Assembly (NCBI GenBank): GCA_009746045.1
Contig: RPFO01000380.1
Location: 1,406,020 to 1,470,019, forward strand
Source: Mesostigma viride
Lineage: Eukaryota; Streptophyta; Mesostigmatophyceae; Mesostigmatales; Mesostigmataceae
DNA length: 64,000 nucleotides
Reading direction: 5' to 3'
The notes beneath the pieces were generated by a model. The model was not told the DNA's origin, made no database searches, and worked only from the letters and a program-made list of their open reading frames with translations. This document shows positions 26,440-37,700 of this stretch, piece by piece (the stretch's first letter is position 1; each line of letters starts with the position of its first letter). The translations under genes were made by a program, and so were the position numbers.

Positions 26440-28640
26440 ATCGATCGATGTCATCATGCATGGCCAGTCTGCCTTCAGGACGTAGGGGATGACCCAGCTG
26501 CATGATGGGGCCCCACATAATTTGCCAGTCACCTGAGGTGCAAACTTTTCGCCGGGTCGGCCACGTACAGCGGCAGCAGCGCAGGCATCTAGTACGTCCA
26601 CAGCCGCGCGCGGAGGATGCATGTGGCGCGGCGGGCCGGCGAGCGGCGGATCGAGCCACGGAGCCCATAAAAATATGAGCAGGTGCCGGGCGACCCCGCC
26701 GCCCATCTTAGTCGAGCACGGTAATATGTAGGACCGGCTGGTGCCATGTTGGATGAATGAGAGGGTCGGCGGCCCCAATCGGATCGGCATGTCGTCCTGA
26801 GGCACTTCAGATCGGAGTGGGGCAAGATCGACTGATCGACCGAGGCCAAGCCGGCTGACACATGCCGACCAGCCGAGGAGAGCGGTATGCCATGGAACCA
26901 AGTTCTAGCTGGTTTTAATTGCTGGCCATGCATCCATGATCAGAGTAAAAAGATTGGGGTATTCGGATTCGGGATTCGATGGGGTTGTGGACCAACTAAC
27001 ACACTATGGCGGCTATTTTTTGTCTCCTTGATATTTATTCGGTCATTATTCGGTCTTCATTCGGACTCGGAATCGAGGCCAAAACACCATATCTTTGGAC
27101 TGATCGGATGATATTTGTCAAATATTTTTACACTGCATCCATGCAGTGCACGCGACATGCACGCATGTAGCCGGTGTGTCCCAGTAGCATTGAGAGCAAG
27201 CCGGCCGCAGCTGCCGCATGCCGCCCCCCCCGGCCGTGCATGAGCCCGTGATGCCGTAGATCGAGCCGAACTGCCGGCGGGGCAAACTGCTGCTGGTGGC
27301 GGATGGTCCAGGGCCATATACTGAGGGCCGGAACGTACCAGTGCGTAAACAAAGGGTTCGTACGTGGGGAGCTAGGCGCACGGAGGTATATGCGAACCCC
27401 ACGCTCCCCTCAAGGCACTATAGGGATCGAAACGGAGTGATCATGAAGCTAGCCAAGCTCGCCACTGATCGTTCACGGCTCGCATGCACGGCCACCCATC
27501 GGCAGTCGGCACGTACAGTGTAGTATACCCGCGTATATAGGTCTCATTTGTTGTTTGATCAGTTAAATGAAAGAGGACGGCTCGGATGAGGATTACATCC
27601 CCATCAGTAGTGCTTAATGGTTGGGGAATGATGCAGACGATATTTGTTTTAACTTTTGTGTAATTATTTTTTCTAATGAGATTAGCATAGTACTCCGTGG
27701 CATGCCTTTGCGCATGCCATGCACGCAAGTACTTACTTAGTTAAATGAATACAGCCGGGGCAGGGAATGACACTGGGACTGATGTGCACACTATTAATTG
27801 TAATTAACTTTCGTGTATTTTTTTTTCTAATGAGATTAGCATAGTACTGGTGCCCATGCCCATGCGCATGACACGCAAGTACTTACTTACTTTCACTGGG
27901 ACTGACGACATCAGTGGACACGCCGGCCGCCGGGCCCCGGGACAGGCGATGGTGGACGGCGCCTGGTCGGGGCGGATCGCGAGGTCGCAGGCCTGCTGGA
28001 TCTCGATCAAGGTGAGAATCCTGCACGTACAGCCTGCACGAAGGGGAAGGGTTGACCCGGCGAATCGGGCCGATGGCGCTCACCCGGCGCGTGGGACCAA
28101 ACGGCGGATCTCCACCAGCAGGACTGAGCAATTAACGGAGCCGGCCAAGCTAGGAAGGCGGCGGGGGCGAGGCAGGCGGCACGTATACGGGTGAGCCAAT
28201 GCATGATGCACCCGCCCATGCATGAGGCAGGCGGGAGGGTGGCCAAGCGCAGGCCGGGAGCGAGCTGGCGGGCTGGGGCCACGGGGAGGAATGCCTGCAA
28301 GGCAGCCTGAAGTGCGCTCGCCGTGGCCCTCTGCGGCAAGCCGCACCAGGGGGGCCGGCCGGGGGCGCCACAGAACACCCGCGGGTGGGCGCAAATTAAA
28401 CATGCAGAGGCCGGAGGAGCCCTTTGGTCCGGGGGTCCTTGCATGATCGAGGCGTGCCGAAGTCTCCAGGACATCGGAGCATTGTTCCACGGTGGCCCGG
28501 TGCTCCGCTTTGACGGAGTCAGGATCACCCACAGGGATGCCCAGGCCCGAGAAACCACGCGCCTGCGACCGGCAATTCGCCCAGGATAGCGGCAGGGAAG
28601 CCAGAGCAGTCCCCTTGGGGCGAAAAGACTGCACACGTCG
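26440..28640 (-). mobile_element. Interrupted, diverged LINE copy, antisense
   Basis: Pieces in order on the minus strand: GFSGLGIPVGDPDSVKAEHR and QCSDVLETSARL (about 28010-28634), TRVYYTV (about 27520-27540), a cysteine/histidine region with LRPACSQCYWDTPATC (about 27130-27400), and the tail region with LLIFLWAPWLDPPLAG (about 26440-26900). Foreign AT-rich segments at about 26945-27120 and 27560-27990 separate the pieces. Many frame breaks. Confidence 0.7.
27648..27905 (+). repeat. Direct duplication of repeat R2
   Basis: Two copies of about 100 bp (27648-27747 and 27803-27905) share TTCTAATGAGATTAGCATAG and ACGCAAGTACTTACTTA. The antisense relative is at 16970-17080. They lie inside the interrupted LINE. 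Confidence 0.8.
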
Positions 28641-28783
28641 GAAGGTGAGCGGTAATATACATGTGTGTCATTATGTTTTAATTCAAAGTTCTTTGAATTT
28701 ATGATTTATTGACTAGGAAAACAATAACAATATACAGCCTACTGAGTGCCACTAGTATAGAAAACTCTAGGCCTGATTGAGGC
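28641..28783. other. Boundary between the LINE cluster and the coiled-coil gene
   Basis: AT-rich sequence holding the probable 3' UTR of the minus-strand coiled-coil gene. Nothing else is seen. Confidence 0.4.
28705..28710 (-). terminator. AATAAA polyadenylation signal, coiled-coil gene
   Basis: AATAAA on the minus strand, 74 nt after the stop codon at 28784-28786, in AT-rich sequence. Position is typical for a poly(A) signal. It could be coincidental. Confidence 0.5.
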
Positions 28784-31700
28784 CTACTGCCTCTGTTGCT
28801 CCGAGGTCGACCTTCTCTGCAGCTCCGCATCCACACGGCTCAGGGCCTCTCGGATGTTGGACAGCTCTGTCCGTGTCCGCACGTCTTCTTCCTCGTCACT
28901 TCCTGCCTCAATGTTCCGGAGGGCTATCGCCTGTGTCCCACACAGGAACACCAGCAAAGTCAGCAACATGAAACCAGCAATGATAAATGGTTAGAAAATG
29001 AATGCATCCTATAAAGTGCAGCCTTGTACACGCATGCACCGTGGCCCCTTTTACACCGAAGCAAGCTTACCATTCAAAGGCTGCAACACGGTACATAATT
29101 TTATTAGTGGAACAAAAAAGGTTGCTGTGACTACGGGCAAATGCGACTCTGAGGAACCATTCGTGTTGGCAACTTACAACCTGCAGGGATTAGGACAGCG
29201 TTACTCGCACAGTCAGCATCACACGCACGCCGGGAACGGTCCCAGCCCACCTGCCTCCCACGTACCTGTGCTCTGGACAGGAGGTCGTTGCGCATGCCCT
29301 GCAGGGATGCCCTGGGCAGTGCCGTAAGGTTGGGAGCCCGATCTCCCGCCGGACCAGGCCACGCTGGACCCCCTGATGCAGTCACCCTTGCGCCCCCCCC
29401 CCTTCCCATCATCGGATTGGAACGGCGACTGCTTGTCGCTGTTCTCATCAGACGAGCCCCGGAAACCATCCGAAGACCCGCTCCCGCCCCGATCGGCCCC
29501 CCCCGCCCCCCCCGCCGCGTTCTGTAGGGAGCTCACATTCAGCGCGTTCAGGTCGTGGGCATCATCTGCATCCAGATACGACCACTGGCCGCGCAAGTTG
29601 GCGCCGCCGCCGGGCCTTGAGGATCCTCCTTGCGCCGCTCCGCCCGTTTGGTTCCCCACAGCCCCTTGGTATCGGGCACGAGCTGCCGCGTCCGTCATGG
29701 ACAAGTTCCCCGCGGCGTCCCTCTGCCTTGGCTGCGCGATAGCCTCACTGCCACCGATCCCTCCCCCACCATACTGGTTGCCTTGTGAAGACATCGTGCC
29801 GCGCACGCCAGCATGAGACTGGTTCAGGCTGGCCACGGCGGGATCACCACGGAGACTGGTCTCCCCTACCCGCGTGGCATCCAGGCCTCGCAGAACCGGC
29901 GACCCGGCGACGCTTCTACTGGCTGCCGTACGCGCCAGCGTTCCGGAAAACTGCAACGCCTGCAGCTGCCGGATGGCCTCCAGCTGCCGCTGCACCTCGT
30001 CCTCCCACGCGCTGCGTGCCGCCTCTTGCGCCCTCAGCCGCTCCATGAGGGCTGACACGGCTCGCTCGGTGACCGCACCGACCGCGTCCACATGCAGCGC
30101 CCCCGCGGCCGCCTCCATCTCCCCCTGCCGCTTGTGCAGCGCCGCCAAGGCGGACCGGACGCTGATGTACCCTGCGCTCTCCACTGTGGGCCCCCGTAAG
30201 AGTGCCAGCAGCGACTCGATGCGATGGAGCCGCTCCCCCCCGGCCTTGGACGCAAGCTCGAGGCTGGATAACAGCCCCTGCAGCTGACCCTGGAGCGCGG
30301 GGGAGGCCATCTCGACGCCGCCAGCTGGCGCGATTGAGGGCACAGGGCTGAACGTGAGCGGGTTGAGTCCGGTGGCATCACGCAGCAGTAAATTGCTGCT
30401 GTTATTGAGGAGTGTGGATCGCTTGGCATCGGTCAAACCGGCCCCCCCGGCACTGTTGAGGAAGAGCGGGCTGACGCTCTTGACGACCCCTCCTGCAGTC
30501 ATGCTGGCATTCGCGCCTCCTCCGCTGCCACCTCCCAACCTGGTCGAGGCGATCAATCCACCGCCTGTGCGGGCGGTAGCAGTACTCCGCGGCGGCGACA
30601 ACGCCTCCCACAGCTTGTCCACCGCGCCCGCGCGCTCCCTGGAGAGCGCCGAGCGCTCGCGGCTGCGCACCGTCTCGAACGAGGCCGCCACCGCCTCCGC
30701 CTCGGCGCGCAATGCTGTCCGCTGTGCCGTGACCATCTCCCCTTCGGCGTCGAGCGCTGCCTTTGCGGCAGCCAAGGTGGACCCGTGGGTGTCGATCGCG
30801 TCGCGCTCCCGCTCCAGGGTGGCGGCGGTCGCTTGCAGGCGTGACCGGTGGTCCTCTACCAGCGCGGCGGTGACCGACGCGCGCGCCTGGGCCTCGGCGA
30901 CGGAGAGCTCGCGTTGCGCCACACGCGCTTCGCGCTCCTCCAGCTCCGACCTGCGCGTTGTTTTCAGCAAGGCCGTGATCGTGGTGGGAGTGATGTTGGT
31001 TTGTGCGTGTGTGAGAAGAGATGCTTGTATGCATCTGCGAGAAGGAGCAAGAGAGGGGGGGGGAGACAGAGGGAGGAACGGGGAGGTGCCGTCTGCAAGT
31101 CGAGTGCCCACATAATGGCGCAAAAGACCATGGTGAGGGCATCGTACTGGCAGACGCGACGCAAATGGAAGTCATGACGCAGGTTGATCGACCCGGCCGG
31201 CAGTGCGCACTACCTGCTCCTTTCCTGCACTAGTTAATACCCTTCCCACCAGCATTCCCTTCATTCCAGCACCTGCCTGCTCTAGGAACAACCACCTGTT
31301 AATGCCCATTCCATCCATCAACCACCCAAGCGCCCACCTGCGTGCACGGTACGCTGCCTTCAACGTCTCTTCCCTCCTCGCGGCCTCTGCCTCCACCTCG
31401 TCCACGCGCCTCCGTAACTCCTCCTCAGCGGCCCGCCTCAGCTCCTCCCTCTGCGCCGCCAGCGCGGGCACCTCTGCTTGCAGCCGGCCCTCGGCCGCTG
31501 TTGCCGCCTTCTCCCTCTCCGTGAGCCGCCGCTCCCTCAGCTCGCGCTCGGCTGCCAGGTGGCGCTCCCGCTCGGCCAGGCGGGCCTCTTGCTCGGACAG
31601 CTGCGCCGACTCCTTGTCCAGCGACGCGCGCTGTGCCGCCAGCTGGCGCTCCGCTTCGGCGTGCTCGCGCCACCCACCCTCCTGCGGGTGCGTGGCGGGG

Positions 31701-34700
31701 GGATCCGTGTATCAGTGAGCTAGTATAGTATGTGGCCTACTAAAACATAAAGTTGGGATGGCGGTGGAATCTGTGTCAGTATAACGTGATCGACTAAGTA
31801 ACACAACAGACTGGAATTGCGGTGCTCTCCATGTGTTAGCACAAGTTCAGCGAAGAAATAGCACAAAGAGAACGGCATTCAACCGCGTTATACCTAGCGC
31901 AGATGCTGCAGTATTATTAGCTCAAGCGCAAAAACATGCTCACATGTGCTTCCCCCTCGCTCCCTCCCTCGCTCCCTCCCTCGCTCCCTCCCTCCCTCCC
32001 TCCCTCCCTCCCTCCCTCCCTCCCTCCCTCCCTCCCTCCCTCCCTCCCTCCCTCCCTCCCTCCCTCCTCCCTCCCTCCCTCCCTCCCTCCCTCCCTCCCT
32101 CCCTCCCTCCCTTTCCTCCTCCCTTTCCTCCTCCCCCTCCCCCTCCCCCTCCCCACCCACGCCAAACCACCCACCCACCCACCCACCCACCCACCCACCC
32201 ACCACCCACCCACCCACCCACCCACCCACCCACCCACCCCCACCCACCCACCCACCCACCCACCCACCCACCACCCACCCACCACCCACCCACCCACCAC
32301 CACCCACCCACCCACCCACCCACCCACCCACCCACCCACCCACCCACCCACCCACCCACCCCCACCCACCCACCCACCCACCACCCACCCACCCACCCAC
32401 CCACCCACCACCCCACCCACCCACCCACCCACCCACCCACCCACCCACCCACCACCCACCCACCCACCCACCCACCCACCCACCCACCCACCCACCCACC
32501 ACCCACCCACCCACCCACCCACCACCCACCCACCCCACCACCCACCACCCCCCCCCCCACCACCCCACCACCCACCACCCCACCACCCCACCACCCCACC
32601 ACCCCACCACCCCACCACCCCACCACCCACCACCACCACCCCACCACCCCACCACCCCACCACCCCACCCCACCACCCCACCACCCACCACCCCACACCC
32701 CACCACCACCCCACCACCCCACCACCCCACCACCCACCACCACCACCCACCACCCCACCACCCACCACCCCACCACCCCACCACCCACCACCCCACCACC
32801 CCACCACCCACCACCCCACCACCCACCCCACCACACCACCCCACCACCCCACCACCCCACCACCCCACCACCCCACCACCCCACCACCCCACCACCCCAC
32901 CACCCCACCCCCCACCCACCACCCACCACCCCACCACCCCACACCCACCACCCACCCACCACCACCCACCCACCCACCACCCACCCCCACCCACCCACCC
33001 ACCCACCCACCCACCCACCCACCCACCCACCCACCCACCCACCCACCCACCCACCCACCCACCCACCCACCCACCCACCCACCCACCCACCCACCACACC
33101 ACCCCCTTAGAAGTTGAAATCTAGCCACTTCAACGAAGAGCTCGAGGTTGCAAAGCCCCCCCCCCACACACACACTCGAACTTCCTCATATGTGTCCACA
33201 TCCCCAGCATCGCCCCCCCCCCCCCCCCTCGTACCAGCTCGGCGCTGCGAGCCTTGAGCTCGTCGAGCTTCCTCTGCAGCACCAGCGCCTCGGCCCGCTG
33301 CTTCTCGCCCACGGTCTCCAGCTGCTGCTCCTGTGACCGTAGCCGCTCACGCAGGGACTTGACCTGTGGGGAGGGCCGGGGGACGAAAAGAAACAATGTG
33401 ACCGAGAAAATAACCAAGAAAAGTTAGATACATGAACTAAAACATATTTTACGAAGTAGTCAAACTAACTTGCTGTATTGGCAAGACCGAAGCAGGCACA
33501 GAGTCTGTTGCCCAACGAGAGTATGGGCGTTGCCGGAACAAGGTGATGCCGGGGGATGGGCACACTCGTGCCATCCATCGGCTGCACAGATGAAAGCACA
33601 GTCACCCAGATCAGGACCTAACTGGTAATACGACGTCACATTTCCCATTGTCTACTCCTTGGGTCTGCCCTGCAAGTGTACACAACGCGTACATGAACAG
33701 GTAGCAATGCATGGGTGCGGGTGCGGGTGCGGGTGCGACTGTACAGCCTTGAACGTGGCATGAGCATGCTCTTTGAATGCAATCAACCCACCATTGATCC
33801 CTGCCTGCATGCCAAACCTCCAGCCGAGCCCCCACGGGCAAATAATTCCCATAACATCCCAAGATGCCCAGATGCCCAGATGCCCAGACGCCCAGATGCC
33901 CAGATGCCCAGATGTCCAGATGCCCAGATGCCCAGATGCCCAGATGTCCAGATGCCCAGATGCCCAGATGCTGAGCGGCCCAGATGCCCAGATGCTGAGC
34001 GGCCCAGAGGCCCAGAGGCCCAGAGGCCCAGAGGCCCAGAGGCCCAGAGGCCCAGAGGCCCAGAGGCCCAGAGGCCCAGAGGCCCAGAGGCCGAGATGCC
34101 AAGAGGCGAAGGAACCAAGGGACCAAGAAACCAAACTCGTGGCCCCCCACCTCGGCCTCCCGTGCCGCCAAAACCCGCTCCCTTTCCCTCTGCTCCAGCT
34201 CCAGCAGCTTCTGCCGCTCCCGCACCGCGCCCAAGCTGGCGTCCTGCGCCTGGGTGGCGGACGCCAGCTGGCGCGCTGCCGCTTCCCTCCTCTCCACCTC
34301 CGCCTTGGCCGCGTCCACCTCGGCGCGCTCCAGTTTGAGCTTGGCTTCCGCATCAGCCAGAGAGCGCTCTGAATCTGCCATCCGTGACCGTGCCTCCTCG
34401 AGAGCCACGTGGGAGCGCTCGAGCGCACCCCGTTCGGCTTCTATTTTGGGGCGCTCACGGGCCAAGGCAGCGCGCTCGTCCCGCAGTGTGCGCTCGTCGC
34501 GGGACACTTGCGCACGCAATGCTTCAAGCTGGGAGAGGCCAGTGGAGTCACCAAGGAGAGGCATTCACCGACGAGGAAGAGACCAGGGAGCGAAGACGCC
34601 AAAGAATGTGAATTTAGCAACCAGATCATGTGCATAGGAGCGGGGAAATGGGTGGGTTGGAAGTTTACTAGGTGAGCGTGAAGCTAAGCATAAGAAGTGG

Positions 34701-37700
34701 AGGGTGGCGGAGAACACACCGCTCTTAAGTCACATGATGGCGAAATACGCCATGACATGACGTTGTCGATATGTTGCAACAATGCGGTGGCATTTCCCCT
34801 ATCATTGTCCCCTATCATTATCCTAGGCAAGGATGTCAAAACACAGCACTGCGCCTTGCTAGCCAAGGATGTCAAAACACAGCACTGCGCCTTGCTAGCC
34901 AAGGATGTCAAAACACAGCACTGCGCCTTGCTAGCCAAGGATGTCAAAACACAGCACTGCGCCTTGCTAGCCAAGGATGTTAAAACACAGCACTGCACCT
35001 TGCTAGCCAAGGATGTCAAAACACAGCACTGCGCCTTGCTAGCCAAGGATGTCAAAACACAGCACTGCACCTTGCTAGCCAAGGATGTCAAAACACAGCA
35101 CTGCACCTTGCTGGCCAAGGATGTCAAAACACAGCACTGCGCCTTGCTAGCCAAGGATGTCAAAACACAGCACTGCGCCTTGCTAGCCAAGGATGTCAAA
35201 ACACAGCACTGCGCCTTGCTAGCCAAGGATGTCAAAACACAGCACTGCGCCTTGCTAGCCAAGGATGTCAAAACACAGCACTGCGCCTTGCTAGCCAAGG
35301 ATGTCAAAACACAGCACTGCGCCTTGCTAGCCAAGGATGTCAAAACACAGCACTGCGCCTTGCTAGCCAAGGATGTCAAAACACAGCACTGCACCTTGCT
35401 AGCCAAGGATGTCAAAACACAGCACTGCACCTTGCTAGCCAAGGATGTCAAAACACAGCACTGCACCTTGCTGGCCAAGGATGTCAAAACACAGCACTGC
35501 GCCTTGCTAGCCAAGGATGTCAAAACACAGCACTGCGCCTTGCTAGCCAAGGATGTCAAAACACAGCACTGCGCCTTGCTAGCCAAGGATGTCAAAACAC
35601 AGCACTGCGCCTTCCCTACGTCCTCACCCTGCTCGTCCCACACAGTGCCCCTGCTCTGCTCACCGCGCGGATCCCCCCCCCCCTCCCCCCCCTCACCTTG
35701 CTCATCCCACGCATTGCTTCTCCCAAACCACCTTGTGGACTCCCCCCCCTCACCTTGCTGACTGCCTCCCCGAGCTCCCGCTCCCTCCCCCCCAGCTCCA
35801 TCGCCATGAGCTCCACCTGCTCCCGCTCCCGCGCCACTCGCTGCTGCGCCTCCGCAAGCTCTGCCAGCGCGCCTTTCGCCTGTGCTGCCTTGGCCCCCGC
35901 CGTGACCGCCTCCCGCTCCAGCGCCGCCCGCTCCTCCCTCGCGTGCTCCGCGTCCCTGGCCGCATCCCTGGCCGCCCTCTCCACCTCGGCCCGCCTCCGC
36001 AGCAACGCCCCTTCCCTCTCCGCCAGCTCCGCCTGCGCCTCCCGCAGCACCGCTGACTCCTCGGCGAGCTGCTTCTCGCGAGCGGCCCGACGGTCCTCCC
36101 ACACATCGAGCTGGAGCCGACGGGCCTCAAGCTCTCGGTTGGCCTCTTCTACTCGCGCACGCGCCGTGGCGAGGTCGGACTTGGCGGTCTCCAGCTGGGC
36201 CAGCTCGGCGGCACGCGTGGCCTTGCCTTCGTCCCATGTGGCACGTTCGCGGAGCATGGACTCATATGCGCGCCGCTCGGCTGCCGCGCTGGCCTCCGCT
36301 TCCTTGTGCGCAGCCATCTGTGCGGAGAGCGCCGCGCGGTCTGTACGGGTGAGAGCAGGGCGAGGTGGGGATAGCCGTCATGCATAGAGGTGGGGGGAAT
36401 ACAGAGAGTGCATGACGGAGTGCGGAGAGGAGTGTAGAGAGGTGCGTGGTGCGGCAAGGACATGTGGGGGTCAGGGTGGTGTGGTGGAGTGCGGTGGAGA
36501 GGGTGATATGTAGGTCTTTGGCGCGGTGTGTGGTGACACAGGTGGCCAAAGGGGCTGATCGAAAGGCGTATTAGTGGCGCATGGTAGGGGGGTCGCCAGA
36601 GCACGGGGACCGTGATGCATGCGTCAGGCCAGGCAAGCCGTGATCTGCAGTGTCGGCCCACACGCCCCGCCCCTGTACCGTAGCGTCTTACTGCCACTCT
36701 AGGGGCAAGGTCTGGCTGGGCTTACATGCATGACCAACGTGACCCATCCTGGCAGCAAATGACCGCCTACAGCTTCCCAGGGCAGCTAATGCTTCCCAAG
36801 GCTCGCATCACGTGGTCTGACTCCTGTTGTCCAGGCCATGCCTACCTGCCCGGATCTGGCTGGCCCGTCCGTACGTGTCCTCCTCCATCGCGTCCAGTTC
36901 CCTCTCCTTGGCAGCGAGCGCCGCCTCCCTGGCGTCCAGCTCCCTCTGCCTGCGCCCATTCTCCGCCAGCATCGCCTCGGCTTTGCGCTCGTCCTCCTCC
37001 ACCTTCTGCTGGCGCTCCCGCAGCGTGGCTTCCCTGGCGTCCGCCTCGGCCAGCCGCGTCAGGCCCTCCATTCGCTGCGCGTCCACTTGGGCGCGCTCGC
37101 GCTCGAGCTGCTCCCGCAGCACCTTGGCCTCAGCGAGGGAGGCCCGCAGGCTGTCACTGCGGGAGGTGAGCTCAGCGGCTTCACGCTGCACCTCCACCTT
37201 CTCCTTTTGTAGCGACTCTTGCAGCCGCAGCAGCTGGTCTTCCCACGCCTGATGCGGGAGTGGTTTGAGATAGGCATGCGGAGACAGGCAGTAGTTGGGA
37301 AGCAGTGGGAGAGGCAAACAGTGAGGGAGGCAATATGGAGGGAAAATGTGGAGAATGTGGGAGAGACAGGGTATATCAAGCAGCAAGGGACAGTTGGACA
37401 GGTAACTGAGGAAATGGACCAGGACGCCTCGGGACCCACTTCCCCTGTCTTTACCTCCCTCCTTCCCTCTCGCATCGACCCACTCCGCACTGTGGCCATA
37501 ACCTACTTCACCTTATCCATCCCCCCACCCACTCGCTTGCTCTGGGCTCTCCTTCCCCTCAGCTTTTCTCACCTATCCCTGCCCCCCTCACTTTCTCCAA
37601 CGCTCCGTCCTATCCCCCCCCCCACCTCCACCCCGCAACCTTGGTGATCGGATCCCTCACCTGCACCAACATCCCTCGGCCCCTTTTAACCTTCTTCATC

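Noticed and set aside
31833-33173. Proline/threonine/histidine and glycine/valine/tryptophan frames of about 400 codons
   Set aside because: They are translations of CCCT/CCCA microsatellites inside intron 24 of the coiled-coil gene.
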